Source: CSBr16-58 sp051859825
GTDB taxonomy: Bacteria; Bacteroidota; Bacteroidia; Flavobacteriales; Schleiferiaceae
Assembly (NCBI GenBank): GCA_051859825.1
Contig: JBHYFA010000050.1
Span: 1-21,606, forward strand
Direction: 5' to 3'
DNA length: 21,606 nt
Shown here one piece after another: positions 13,846-21,606 of this stretch. The notes below the pieces were generated by a model. The model was not told the origin of the DNA, did not search any database, and saw nothing but the letters and a program-made list of their open reading frames with translations. Each line of letters begins with the position of its first letter. Positions within the stretch are counted from its first letter, which is position 1. Position numbers and translations under genes: made by a program.

Positions 13846-15498
13846 ATGAAGCAGATTCTACGTGTATCTATTCTCCTTTTTGTGTTTTTCGCAGGACATT
13901 CAAGCTTAAAAGCAACTCACATTACGGGAGGTGAACTAACATACGAGTATATTGGAAATCAAGCAAACCCTTTTCTATACAGAGTAACGGTAGTGCAATA
14001 TGCTACAGATAGATTTAGTAACTTTCCAATGGATAACACTATACAAATTTGCATTACCAGCTCTTGCTTTCCAAATCAAACACATACCCTGCCTGCCGCC
14101 ACTGGCTTTACTTCTCCCGGAGAAGTTCTGAATACGTATAATTGCAGCAATGTTGGTAGCCAATCATTCCCCGTAATTAGAATGGTTTATCAGGCTGATG
14201 TATCTCTTATAGGAAAATGCGCTGACTATCGCTTCCAAGCGCGTGCGCAATGTTGTAGAGTTGATGCAAACAACGTTACAAATATTTTGAATTATGGCCC
14301 AAATTCCGAACCTAGTTTATTTGTTGCCCAACTAAATAACACCAGTAGTGAAAATAACACCCCAACATTCAACGCCTTTCCACAAGTTATTCTTTGCGCT
14401 GGTCAAAGAGCAAACATGATTCAAAATGTTGCTGAAAGTGATGGAGACTCTCTACATATTGAGTTTACAAATATTCGTTCTGGTGGCAGTGCTTGCTTGT
14501 CGCCAAGCGGCGTGATAGAAGGAGTTTTCGCTCCAGGATTTCAAACAGACAGACCTTTTGTAACGCAAGGAAGTGCACCCATCGCTATCAATCAAACGAA
14601 TGGGAATTTCAGCTTCGAAGCAGGTCCAATCATTGGGCTTTATAGTTATTCGATTACCGTTGATGAATACAGATTACATCCTTCGGGCACCTTTCATTAC
14701 AAAGTGGGAAGCGCCACCCGGGAGCTAATGGTCAATTTTGTTGATTGTGCCGACCCTCCAATACTTCCTGATTTTCTCAGAAGAAGTTTGCCTGGCAATC
14801 CTGCTCATTTTAGTAACGCGATTTTCACAAATTACCGAGCATTTATGTTGGGCTACACCCCAAAGGATTCAATATCCTTCGCTGCATCACCCACTGGATA
14901 CGCGTATCCTATGCCTAATGTTGACTATAATTGCCAAGACTCTGTTATTGAACTCTACTTACGACGCCCGATAATAAATCTTACCGCCGATGCCAGTCAA
15001 TTTTTTATTGTTGGCCCCGACACCCAAGCCGTTGTAGGGGAAAAACTTTACTTCAATCACAATGCATTCAGTGACACCGTATATCTAAAGCCTTCCCAAC
15101 CAATTCGGTTAAATGGTCAACACTTTGTCGTGATTATTAGAGATTCGCTTAACCCTATGCTAACGGTTTGCGGATCAGAATTCTTAGATACGATGGTTTA
15201 TTCTTTACGAGCATCAAATTGTCCCGACAACATTAGTGTATCCAACGAAATTGAAATGCATTTGCGGCCAACGATTTCTCCTAACCCAACGCAGGATTTC
15301 ATTTCCATTTCCAATCCGAGTTATCGACACTTGAAATTTGAAATCTTCGACCTACGCGGCAGTCGATACCGTACTGGAGAAATTTATGCGTTTTCGGAAA
15401 ACACTTTTCAAACGACGGATTTACCCTCGGGGGTGTATTTGGTTATGTTCACGGATGAACAAGGGCGAAGGATCACTCAGAAAATGATTAAACAATAA
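13846..15498 (+). CDS. T9SS-exported surface protein, second of a tandem pair
   Basis: This 550-residue paralog of the preceding protein has the same architecture: signal peptide, then ATHITGGELTYEYIG, CITSSCFPNQTH, a CCR motif, NMIQNVAESDGDSL, and a type A T9SS sorting domain that starts near ISPNPTQDFI. The two proteins end in the same RRITQKMIKQ and share most of the C-terminal domain, while the middle regions differ more. A tandem duplication is the simple explanation. It has its own promoter, so it can be expressed separately from the first copy. It ends 1 bp from the stop of the convergent AsmA-like gene, with no room for a terminator between them. Confidence 0.9.
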   Translation: MKQILRVSILLFVFFAGHSSLKATHITGGELTYEYIGNQANPFLYRVTVVQYATDRFSNFPMDNTIQICITSSCFPNQTHTLPAATGFTSPGEVLNTYNCSNVGSQSFPVIRMVYQADVSLIGKCADYRFQARAQCCRVDANNVTNILNYGPNSEPSLFVAQLNNTSSENNTPTFNAFPQVILCAGQRANMIQNVAESDGDSLHIEFTNIRSGGSACLSPSGVIEGVFAPGFQTDRPFVTQGSAPIAINQTNGNFSFEAGPIIGLYSYSITVDEYRLHPSGTFHYKVGSATRELMVNFVDCADPPILPDFLRRSLPGNPAHFSNAIFTNYRAFMLGYTPKDSISFAASPTGYAYPMPNVDYNCQDSVIELYLRRPIINLTADASQFFIVGPDTQAVVGEKLYFNHNAFSDTVYLKPSQPIRLNGQHFVVIIRDSLNPMLTVCGSEFLDTMVYSLRASNCPDNISVSNEIEMHLRPTISPNPTQDFISISNPSYRHLKFEIFDLRGSRYRTGEIYAFSENTFQTTDLPSGVYLVMFTDEQGRRITQKMIKQ

Positions 15499-15499
15499 T

Positions 15500-17953
15500 C
15501 TAATCTGGATCCCATTCAAATTCATACTGTGTTCGCTCCCTCTGCCGAGTCGAACCCTCGCGAAGTTGCCTACCTTGATCGCGCAATTGCTCCCCGATGG
15601 TTCGGCGAACTTGCGTACGATCGAGACTAATTTCCGGATCGGCGGCATCGCCCTTCATGCGTACCCAAATGCGTGGACTACCCTCTGATGTTTCCACAAT
15701 TAGGTCATCAAATTCGGAGCGGCGGCGCTTTCTCTCGGCGAAAAGTGCTTCGCGTAAATCCATGCGCACCACAAAATCGATTATATTGTCGAAATTATGA
15801 GTTCCTTCAAGCTCCAAATCAATCACGTTTGAGCGAATATCCATCTTGGGCACTGTTATCACACGTCGAGAAATACTCAGGGTATTTTCCAACCGCTCAA
15901 AGCGCACATCATTGAGTTCGTTCAAATGAGCAAATCGCGATAGCGCCTGCATGGGAGCAAAATCAATCAATCTGCCTTTATCAATGCGTAAATCGGCTTC
16001 CGCTTGAATAGATTCCGTAGGGATATCCAAACTTTTACTGAGTAAACTCTCCAACCGAAGTTTGGCGTAAAGCGTGCCTTGAAGTTCCTTAGCGGTAAGT
16101 ACGTCTTGCCCGAAGTTATTAAAAGCTCCAAACATTTGCTGCATATTTACATCCTTGGCATTTAGCGATAAACTCAAGCGGTAAGGCGCCTCTTGTGCGT
16201 CAATCTTAAAATTTAACTGCGAAATTTCACCCCCTAAAGCAGTCAGCCTATCAAAGCGAGTTATCATTCCTTTCGCATCAATCTTCACCAGACCATTGGC
16301 ATTTGAAGCTCGAAAACTCCCAAAGCGAAATTGATCAATCTTTGTGGTTAATGAAGCCGAAATATGTTGGGGAAATTCCAATTCATACAAGGATTCTGAA
16401 CTGGTAGAACCTTTTGAAAGCCAAGTATCAAGATCAAGATTTTTGCTATTGAGTTTGGCTTCAAGAATCAAGTCTTCGTTTTCTATAAGCAAAAACGGCA
16501 ATAGATTATTGGCGGCTCCTTCAATCTGAATGTCGGACTGAACCACATGACAGGCAAAATTCCGCACCAGAAGATTGTTGTGTTGGACATCAAACTGCGC
16601 CTGAACATCTTGATAGGGAACTCCGGCATAGGTAAATGCCCCATTTTCCAGCGAAAAAGTTGCACCAGCACGAGCGCCAGCAAAATCACGTTTGGAAAAA
16701 TGAGTTAGACTTCTAAACTGGTTCTCAAAACTACCTTCCAATTTGGTTTTACCTTTCACTTCCTGAAAACCTTCCATTCCCGCCATGAGCAAAAGATTTT
16801 CCAGAGATACATTAGCCAAATACTCCACCGAAAGCAAGGGTCGATCAAAATCCTGCAAGAAACCCTTTAGTGAAAAAACATCACCATCTATCACGCCTTC
16901 AAATGCATCAATTCTGAGCAGTCCCCGTAAATCGTTAGAAGCCTTACCGAAGCGCAAATTCCCGGAGGTCTGTAAACGCTTTATTTCCAAAGGACGATCC
17001 GTAAGGGCAAAAGAACCCTGAACAATTGCAAACTGCAAGTCTCGAATGGGATTACCTCTCTCCGGGATTTCCATGTTAAAATCCAAACTAAGCTTACCAT
17101 CCAAAGCAAACCAATTCATGGCGTCGGCATAGGATTTTGGCAACAAATCAATGGCGCCTTTCGCATCGAAATTATCGGTAGAAAGATGAAGAGTAGTTTC
17201 GGTTGGTTTAACGGTTAAGCGCAACGAAAACGGCGCATTATTGACCCGCATTTTTTTTGCCGACAAACGAAAATCATCGGCAATTTGCAGGACATCTATA
17301 TCTGTACTGAGGTAAATGGGCGCATCGTAAATAAAGTCGTCGATTTGCAAAAACTTATGCTGAAGATCTCCCCTTCCCCGCACCGAAATTTCCGCAGAAG
17401 CAAAATCTCCTTGTACTTGAACAGACTCCAAATACTCGTGAGCTTTGATCTTTTGAACATCGTCGGAAAAGCGAAAGTCCATTTTTTCGAAAATAACGGA
17501 ATTGATGGACAAATTACTTTCTCGGGTATCATCTTCATCACCGGGCTTCCATATTTCGTAGTTCACCGATCCGTCGGAAAAGGTTTTTAGGTGAAGCTTT
17601 CCATTATTAAACTCGATGGCTTTGATAGACATCTCATCTTTCAACAAATCCCACGGACGCACCACTAAGTAGAGGTTTTCAACGGCAAATAGCGTATCAG
17701 GGTTTTTCGCTACATTCTCAGGCACCACTACTTTTTGCATAGCAACAGCAACATAAGGAAAATGTGTGAAAGAAAGATTGATGTCTTTCACACTCACCTC
17801 CACCAGCAGTTGGCGATTGATTTGATTCACTAGGGGGTTAATGAGTTTTTCTTGATGGGTGTAGAGATAGTACATACCACCTGCTACCGTTAGCATAAAA
17901 ACCAACAGCAGCAAACTAAGTCGAATGATCCACTTTTTCAGTTTTGCGCCCAT
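15500..17953 (-). CDS. AsmA-like inner-membrane-anchored protein
   Basis: This 817-residue protein has one N-terminal membrane anchor (about 8-30) and a long periplasmic beta-rich part. The opening NPLVNQINRQLLVEVSVKDINLSF with the following FPYVAV is typical of AsmA-type chorein-N regions. The C-terminal part (about 600-775, with IDKGRLIDFAPMQAL and LELEGTHNFDNIIDFVVRMDL) matches the AsmA C-terminal domain. Such proteins are thought to carry phospholipids across the periplasm or affect outer-membrane assembly. The end is charged and rich in Arg and Gln (about 780-817). It precedes no obvious partner gene and lies 55 bp downstream of the pseudouridine synthase gene on the same strand. Confidence 0.88.
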   Translation of the reverse strand: MGAKLKKWIIRLSLLLLVFMLTVAGGMYYLYTHQEKLINPLVNQINRQLLVEVSVKDINLSFTHFPYVAVAMQKVVVPENVAKNPDTLFAVENLYLVVRPWDLLKDEMSIKAIEFNNGKLHLKTFSDGSVNYEIWKPGDEDDTRESNLSINSVIFEKMDFRFSDDVQKIKAHEYLESVQVQGDFASAEISVRGRGDLQHKFLQIDDFIYDAPIYLSTDIDVLQIADDFRLSAKKMRVNNAPFSLRLTVKPTETTLHLSTDNFDAKGAIDLLPKSYADAMNWFALDGKLSLDFNMEIPERGNPIRDLQFAIVQGSFALTDRPLEIKRLQTSGNLRFGKASNDLRGLLRIDAFEGVIDGDVFSLKGFLQDFDRPLLSVEYLANVSLENLLLMAGMEGFQEVKGKTKLEGSFENQFRSLTHFSKRDFAGARAGATFSLENGAFTYAGVPYQDVQAQFDVQHNNLLVRNFACHVVQSDIQIEGAANNLLPFLLIENEDLILEAKLNSKNLDLDTWLSKGSTSSESLYELEFPQHISASLTTKIDQFRFGSFRASNANGLVKIDAKGMITRFDRLTALGGEISQLNFKIDAQEAPYRLSLSLNAKDVNMQQMFGAFNNFGQDVLTAKELQGTLYAKLRLESLLSKSLDIPTESIQAEADLRIDKGRLIDFAPMQALSRFAHLNELNDVRFERLENTLSISRRVITVPKMDIRSNVIDLELEGTHNFDNIIDFVVRMDLREALFAERKRRRSEFDDLIVETSEGSPRIWVRMKGDAADPEISLDRTQVRRTIGEQLRDQGRQLREGSTRQRERTQYEFEWDPD

Positions 17954-18008
17954 AACCTTAGAAACGCGAAATTAACTCAACGCATTGTAATAACAGGACT
18001 AAAAAAGC

Positions 18009-18944
18009 TTAGATTTTCACGTGAAACTTTTCCAATTCCTGTTTAGTTAGAAATCGGTAGTGTCCACGGGGTAAATTTTTCTTGGTCAATCCGGCGAAAA
18101 CCACTCTATCGAGCTTGATTACTTCATAGCCAAAATGCTCAAAGATTCGACGCACAATACGATTACGTCCGATATGGATTTTTATGCCCAAATGGTTTCT
18201 GGCTTTACCCTCTACAAAAGACAGTTCATCGACTTGCACCGGACCATCTTCCAGTTCAAAACCGGCCACAATTGCGTTGAAATCCTTTTGACTGAGATTT
18301 TTATCGAGAACCACTTCGTAAATCTTGGTTGCTCCGTGGGATGGATGGGTGAGTTTTTTCGCTAGTTCGCCATCATTGGTAAATAGAAGGAGTCCGGTGG
18401 TAGCTCTATCCAATCTTCCAACGGGATAAATACGTTCTTTGCAAGCTTTGGCCACTAACTCCATGACTGTTTTACGTGCTTTCGGGTCGTCCATGGTAGT
18501 AATAAATCCTTTGGGCTTATTGAGAAGGACGTACTGTTTTTTCTCGCCACGAATGAGTGAACCGGCGTATTTCACCTTGTCGGTAGGCAGCACACGATAG
18601 CCCATTTCCGTCACAATCTTTCCGTTCACCTCCACCAAACCAGCAGCAATTAATTCATCTGCTTCGCGGCGGGAGCAGATACCTGCTACAGAGAGAAAGC
18701 GGTTTAAGCGCATATCGTCACGTTCAACTCGTTCGGGTCTTTTCTTTCCACGTGAAGGCTTACCGCCTTTGGAAAATTTCGGTTTTTTATCCGAGAAAGG
18801 ACGATCACTAAAGGATGGTTTATCTTTGGAAATAGAAGATTTCTTAAAATCAGATTTGGGTTTAGATGAGGCATCCCCTTTTTTTGGTGAAAACGATTTT
18901 TTGGAATTAGATGCGTTTTGCTTGGAGTTTTTTCTTGGCTGCAT
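18009..18944 (-). CDS. RluB/RsuA-family pseudouridine synthase
   Basis: This 311-residue RNA-modifying enzyme converts a uridine in ribosomal RNA to pseudouridine. A basic, Ser/Lys-rich disordered N-terminus (1-75) precedes an S4 RNA-binding domain (MRLNRFLSVAGICSRREADELI, from about 78) and the catalytic domain with PVGRLDRATTGLLLFTNDG, in which Asp179 is the catalytic aspartate. NRIVRRIFEHFGYEVIKLDRV near the end is typical of RluB/RsuA members. The long basic extension is common in Bacteroidota homologs. The ATG at 18944 was chosen because the -7 box at 18996-19003 lies upstream of it, whereas the in-frame ATG at 19037 lies before the promoter. Confidence 0.92.
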   Translation of the reverse strand: MQPRKNSKQNASNSKKSFSPKKGDASSKPKSDFKKSSISKDKPSFSDRPFSDKKPKFSKGGKPSRGKKRPERVERDDMRLNRFLSVAGICSRREADELIAAGLVEVNGKIVTEMGYRVLPTDKVKYAGSLIRGEKKQYVLLNKPKGFITTMDDPKARKTVMELVAKACKERIYPVGRLDRATTGLLLFTNDGELAKKLTHPSHGATKIYEVVLDKNLSQKDFNAIVAGFELEDGPVQVDELSFVEGKARNHLGIKIHIGRNRIVRRIFEHFGYEVIKLDRVVFAGLTKKNLPRGHYRFLTKQELEKFHVKI

Positions 18945-18995
18945 AGAGTGTAATGACTTGAATATTAAAAATAAATCTCCGAGAAATATTTTTTG

Positions 18996-19003
18996 CAAAG
19001 GTA
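18996..19003 (-). promoter_or_regulatory. Candidate -7 box for the pseudouridine synthase gene
   Basis: On the minus strand TACCTTTG fits TAnnTTTG exactly. Predicted transcription from about 18990 leaves a leader of about 45 nt. No TTG is found at ideal spacing. Confidence 0.5.
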
Positions 19004-19054
19004 AATACAGAATGAATCGAACGGTAGTTTTTCTCAAAAGTTGTTTTTATTGCT

Positions 19055-19078
19055 AATACCCAAATTTAATTGGGTATT
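19055..19078. promoter_or_regulatory. Perfect inverted repeat in a divergent promoter region
   Basis: AATACCCAA and TTGGGTATT form perfect 9-bp arms around ATTTAA. It lies between the -7 boxes of two divergent genes and ends 6 bp before the lipoprotein -7 box, so it covers the upstream promoter region. It could be an operator or an RNA hairpin. Confidence 0.45.
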
Positions 19079-19084
19079 ATGCTT

Positions 19085-19092
19085 TATTTTTG
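19085..19092 (+). promoter_or_regulatory. Candidate -7 box for the lipoprotein gene
   Basis: TATTTTTG fits TAnnTTTG. The predicted leader is about 65 nt. No TTG lies at the usual distance, since that region is taken by the inverted repeat at 19055-19078. Confidence 0.4.
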
Positions 19093-19164
19093 GTGGTGTG
19101 TTTAGTGGACCAAATGGCAACCTTTTACACATTACACTCATTTTCATCATTAAATCAATCTACA

Positions 19165-19797
19165 ATGAAAAAATCAATTCTATTCTTAGGCCTTAGTCTT
19201 AGTTTCCTAGCTATATGGTCTTGTAACAAAGATGACGACAGTTCAAACAACAATATTCGCAACGAGTTTAAGTTGGGTGACGACACGTATGCAATGGAGA
19301 GGGCAGCCATTTTCTATTTTGGTGAGTGGGATGGTGTTTATGAATACGAAATGGTTTTTCAAAAAGGCTTAACGCTTAATTCAGAAGGTGAGTTTAGTGG
19401 CACTGGTGATGTGGTATTTTTTGAAATTGAGACTACCCGCGAAAGGTTACCGGCTTCCGGAACGTATAGCATGGACATCAATAATGACTTATTTATTTTT
19501 GAAGGCATGTTTGCTAAAGGCTTGAGTATTGACCCATTTAGTTTTGAAGAAATGTGGGATATGATTTCCGGTTCATTCAATTTAACCTTCCCAGAAGAAG
19601 GAATAATTAGATTAGAAGGGAATATGGGCTTCCGAAAAAATGCTCAAGATCCGAATACAACCGGGAAACTAACTTACTCTGGAGCTTTTGACTTTGTTGA
19701 TGAATCAGACTTTTTGGTTGGAAACCCTAACAATAATGATAAAGAAACGCGTAGAGCAGAGTATCGTAAGTTGATTAGTGAGGAATTTGGACAATAA
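19165..19797 (+). CDS. Hypothetical lipoprotein
   Basis: This 210-residue protein begins with a lipoprotein signal peptide: MKKSILFLGLSLSFLAIWSC, with the lipidated Cys at residue 20. The residues right after it, NKDDDSS, are acidic and resemble the signal that sends Bacteroidota lipoproteins to the cell surface. The rest is rich in Gly, Asp, Glu and aromatic residues and looks beta-rich (for example GEFSGTGDVVFFEI and LPASGTYSMD). I do not recognise a specific family. The ATG at 19165 starts the signal peptide; the longer frame from 19090 overlaps the putative -7 box. A palindromic-repeat arm and a strong terminator follow. Confidence 0.85.
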   Translation: MKKSILFLGLSLSFLAIWSCNKDDDSSNNNIRNEFKLGDDTYAMERAAIFYFGEWDGVYEYEMVFQKGLTLNSEGEFSGTGDVVFFEIETTRERLPASGTYSMDINNDLFIFEGMFAKGLSIDPFSFEEMWDMISGSFNLTFPEEGIIRLEGNMGFRKNAQDPNTTGKLTYSGAFDFVDESDFLVGNPNNNDKETRRAEYRKLISEEFGQ

Positions 19798-19798
19798 A

Positions 19799-19828
19799 TA
19801 GTGTCTGTCTATAAAGCCCGATAGCTAA
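19799..19828. repeat. Palindromic repeat, single short arm
   Basis: TAGTGTCTGTCTATAAAGC then CCGATAGC follows the lipoprotein stop codon directly. It matches the outer left arm of the repeat family. ATAAAGCCCGATA (19811-19823) matches 12 of 13 positions of the IS110 target. Confidence 0.7.
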
Positions 19829-19833
19829 AATTA

Positions 19834-19880
19834 AACAGTGGGAAACGAGGATAAGTAATCCTTGTTTCCCACTGTTTTTT
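19834..19880 (+). terminator. Strong rho-independent terminator
   Basis: A 19-bp stem (19834-19852 with 19858-19876, one G-T wobble) around a 5-base loop is followed by a run of T's. It ends the lipoprotein transcript. Confidence 0.9.
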
Positions 19881-19972
19881 GTGATAAATGGCTTTTAATT
19901 AAGAGATTTTTCGCACTTCTAAAATCACAATTTTTTTTACAAAAAAAAGTTTTACAAATCCAATTTCCTAGC

Positions 19973-19980
19973 TACATTTG
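19973..19980 (+). promoter_or_regulatory. Candidate -7 box for the terminal secreted-protein gene
   Basis: TACATTTG fits TAnnTTTG. The predicted leader to the ATG at 20071 is about 85 nt. The upstream DNA (19920-19950) is strongly A/T-tracted, and no TTG box is well placed. Confidence 0.5.
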
Positions 19981-20070
19981 TTAAATCATTGTAAAAAAAT
20001 AGTCAAGTAAAGATTATTTAATGCATTTTTTTGCAATGTATTCAATTTGTTTAATTTCATCATTTTCAGA

Positions 20071-21606
20071 ATGAAAAATCGTGTACTAAAGCAAGCATTT
20101 GTTTGGGCGCTTGCCATCCTTTCTCTCCCCGTTTTTGCTCAAACACCCTTTACTATTGGTACTGGAACTGGAACTAATGGAGCTTCAGCCTATCCTACAC
20201 CATACGGAAATTGGTTTTGGGGAAACCGATTGCAAATGATTTACCGAGCATCGGAACTCACTGCAGCGGGAATGTCTTCAGGCAGCATTACGCAAATCGC
20301 TTTCAATGTAATAAACCTAAACTCGGTTCCTGCATTGAATGATTTCGAAATCAAAATGAAAAATTCTGCTACCAATGACCTAACGGCGGATTGGGAAGGT
20401 GGAATGACCACTGTTTTTACATCAACGTCATACACACCTTCTTCGGGTTGGAATCAACACATTCTTAGTACGCCATTTATATGGGATGGTACATCAAACC
20501 TGATTGTAGAAGTTTGTACTCAAAATACATCTTGGGTTAGTAGTGGAAACGCTAGTGTTCAGTGGACGGAAAACCTTCCCGCAGGCACATCGCGCACGTA
20601 CAGAATGGACGCTGCAGGTGTATGTTCAAATACTGCAACAAGCAATCTGAGTCCTACTAACCGTCCCAATGCACAATTTACCATCATCACAGGCCCTTGT
20701 ACGGCTCCTCCAACGGCAGGTCAGGCTACGGCAAGTTCAACCAATGTTTGTGTTGGTAACACGGTAAACCTTTCAGTAAGCGGAAACAGCTTTGGATCAG
20801 GACAAACCTATCAGTGGCAAAGCTCTCCCGACAATAGTACGTGGACAAACATCCCTGGCGCAACAAACCTTAACGAAACTGTAGTTGTAAATTCAAACAC
20901 CTACTATCGTTGTCAACTTACATGTAATAATCAAACATCAAATAGTTCTTCTATTTTAGTTGACGCAACAGGAACGCCTTTGAGTGGTGCATATACTATC
21001 AATCAATTTGGTACCGTTACAGCAACAAACTTTACTTCATTCCAAGACTTTGCAGACGCCCTCAATTGTGGCGGCGTTTCTGGACCAGTTACCGTGGACG
21101 TAGTTTCGGGAACAGGTCCGTACAATGAGCAAATAGAATTCATAAACTTTGGAGGATCTTCTGCTACTAATACCGTTACCATCAACGGAAACGGAAATAC
21201 GCTTACGTTCTTATCAACAACGGGAACTCAGCGTCACACATTGAGATTAAACGGTGCAACCCACATGATTTTCGATAGCTTAAACCTAGTTGCTCAAGGA
21301 ACTGCAACAGGAGAATTTGGATGGGGATTATGGATTTCTGGTAATGCTCGCCATAACACCTTTAAAAACGCTACCGTTTTAGTTGATACCGCCTCTACCA
21401 CTCTTAACTTTTCTGGAGTAGTTTTCAGTTCTGATCCTTCAAGCGCTGCTCCTTTTAGTGGTCAGAAAAGTGGTTCATTTAACACCATCGAAAACAACAC
21501 TATCATAGGAGGATACTACGGACTTACCGTTATCGGTGGTGGTACAGCAAGCCAAGATACCGGTAACGTTATCATCAATAATACCGTTACCAATTTCCGC
21601 TTGTAC
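20071..21606 (+). CDS. Large secreted adhesin-like protein, N-terminal part (partial)
   Basis: An open frame of 512 codons runs from ATG 20071 to the right edge with no stop. The N-terminus is a signal peptide (MKNRVLKQ, then a hydrophobic core ending in PVFAQ, about residues 1-24). Residues 25-210 form a beta-rich domain that starts with FTIGTGTGTNGASAYPTPYG, an opening common in secreted Bacteroidota proteins. An Ig-like domain follows (about 220-300, with NVCVGNTVNLSVSG, TYQWQSSPDN and YYRCQLTC). From about 310 the sequence (GPVTVDVVSG, NTVTINGNG, NTIENNTIIGG, GNVIINNTVTNF) resembles a right-handed parallel beta-helix. A T9SS sorting domain would be expected beyond the window. Confidence 0.88.
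   Translation, partial: MKNRVLKQAFVWALAILSLPVFAQTPFTIGTGTGTNGASAYPTPYGNWFWGNRLQMIYRASELTAAGMSSGSITQIAFNVINLNSVPALNDFEIKMKNSATNDLTADWEGGMTTVFTSTSYTPSSGWNQHILSTPFIWDGTSNLIVEVCTQNTSWVSSGNASVQWTENLPAGTSRTYRMDAAGVCSNTATSNLSPTNRPNAQFTIITGPCTAPPTAGQATASSTNVCVGNTVNLSVSGNSFGSGQTYQWQSSPDNSTWTNIPGATNLNETVVVNSNTYYRCQLTCNNQTSNSSSILVDATGTPLSGAYTINQFGTVTATNFTSFQDFADALNCGGVSGPVTVDVVSGTGPYNEQIEFINFGGSSATNTVTINGNGNTLTFLSTTGTQRHTLRLNGATHMIFDSLNLVAQGTATGEFGWGLWISGNARHNTFKNATVLVDTASTTLNFSGVVFSSDPSSAAPFSGQKSGSFNTIENNTIIGGYYGLTVIGGGTASQDTGNVIINNTVTNFRLY

Overview
The window looks like a chromosomal segment of a Bacteroidota bacterium, most likely in the Flavobacteriia. It carries several secreted proteins with type IX secretion (T9SS) sorting domains of types A and B. 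It also has a lipoprotein with an acidic patch after the lipidated cysteine, Bacteroidota-style LptB and FtsB/DivIC-like genes, and promoters of the TTG-N17-23-TAnnTTTG type instead of -35/-10 boxes. No rRNA, tRNA, phage or CRISPR array is visible.

Layout. 1-975: the last codons of a probable TonB-type energy transducer, then thyA. 976-2480: an IS110-family insertion sequence (transposase on the minus strand) sitting inside a long palindromic repeat. 2471-5371: a secreted SBBP-repeat protein with a type B (gliding-associated) C-terminal domain. 5515-8502: lptB, divergent from an MsbA-like ABC exporter that is followed by a small FtsB/DivIC-like gene. 8503-9105: a gene-free stretch of degenerate palindromes and direct repeats. 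9106-11777: sulfur-related genes (TauE/SafE permease, TPMT-like methyltransferase, two YeeE/YedE half-transporters). 12096-15498: two tandem paralogous T9SS proteins. 15500-18944: an AsmA-like protein and an RluB/RsuA-type pseudouridine synthase, both on the minus strand. 19165-21606: a small lipoprotein and the start of a large secreted adhesin-like protein that runs off the window.

The most notable result is the IS110 element. Its 266-bp non-coding end upstream of the transposase folds into two guide loops of the bridge-RNA type. The first loop carries two short guides that match the two halves of the target now split by the IS. The second carries two guides that match the two ends of the IS itself. 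The matches agree on a 2-bp core (GT on the + strand, AC in IS orientation) and so fix the element ends by internal evidence. The target lies in a dispersed palindromic repeat found at least six times here, almost always at or just past a stop codon. Removing the IS restores a palindrome of about 140 bp.

Several genes have in-frame start codons that lie upstream of or inside a recognisable promoter. In those cases I chose the first start downstream of the promoter.
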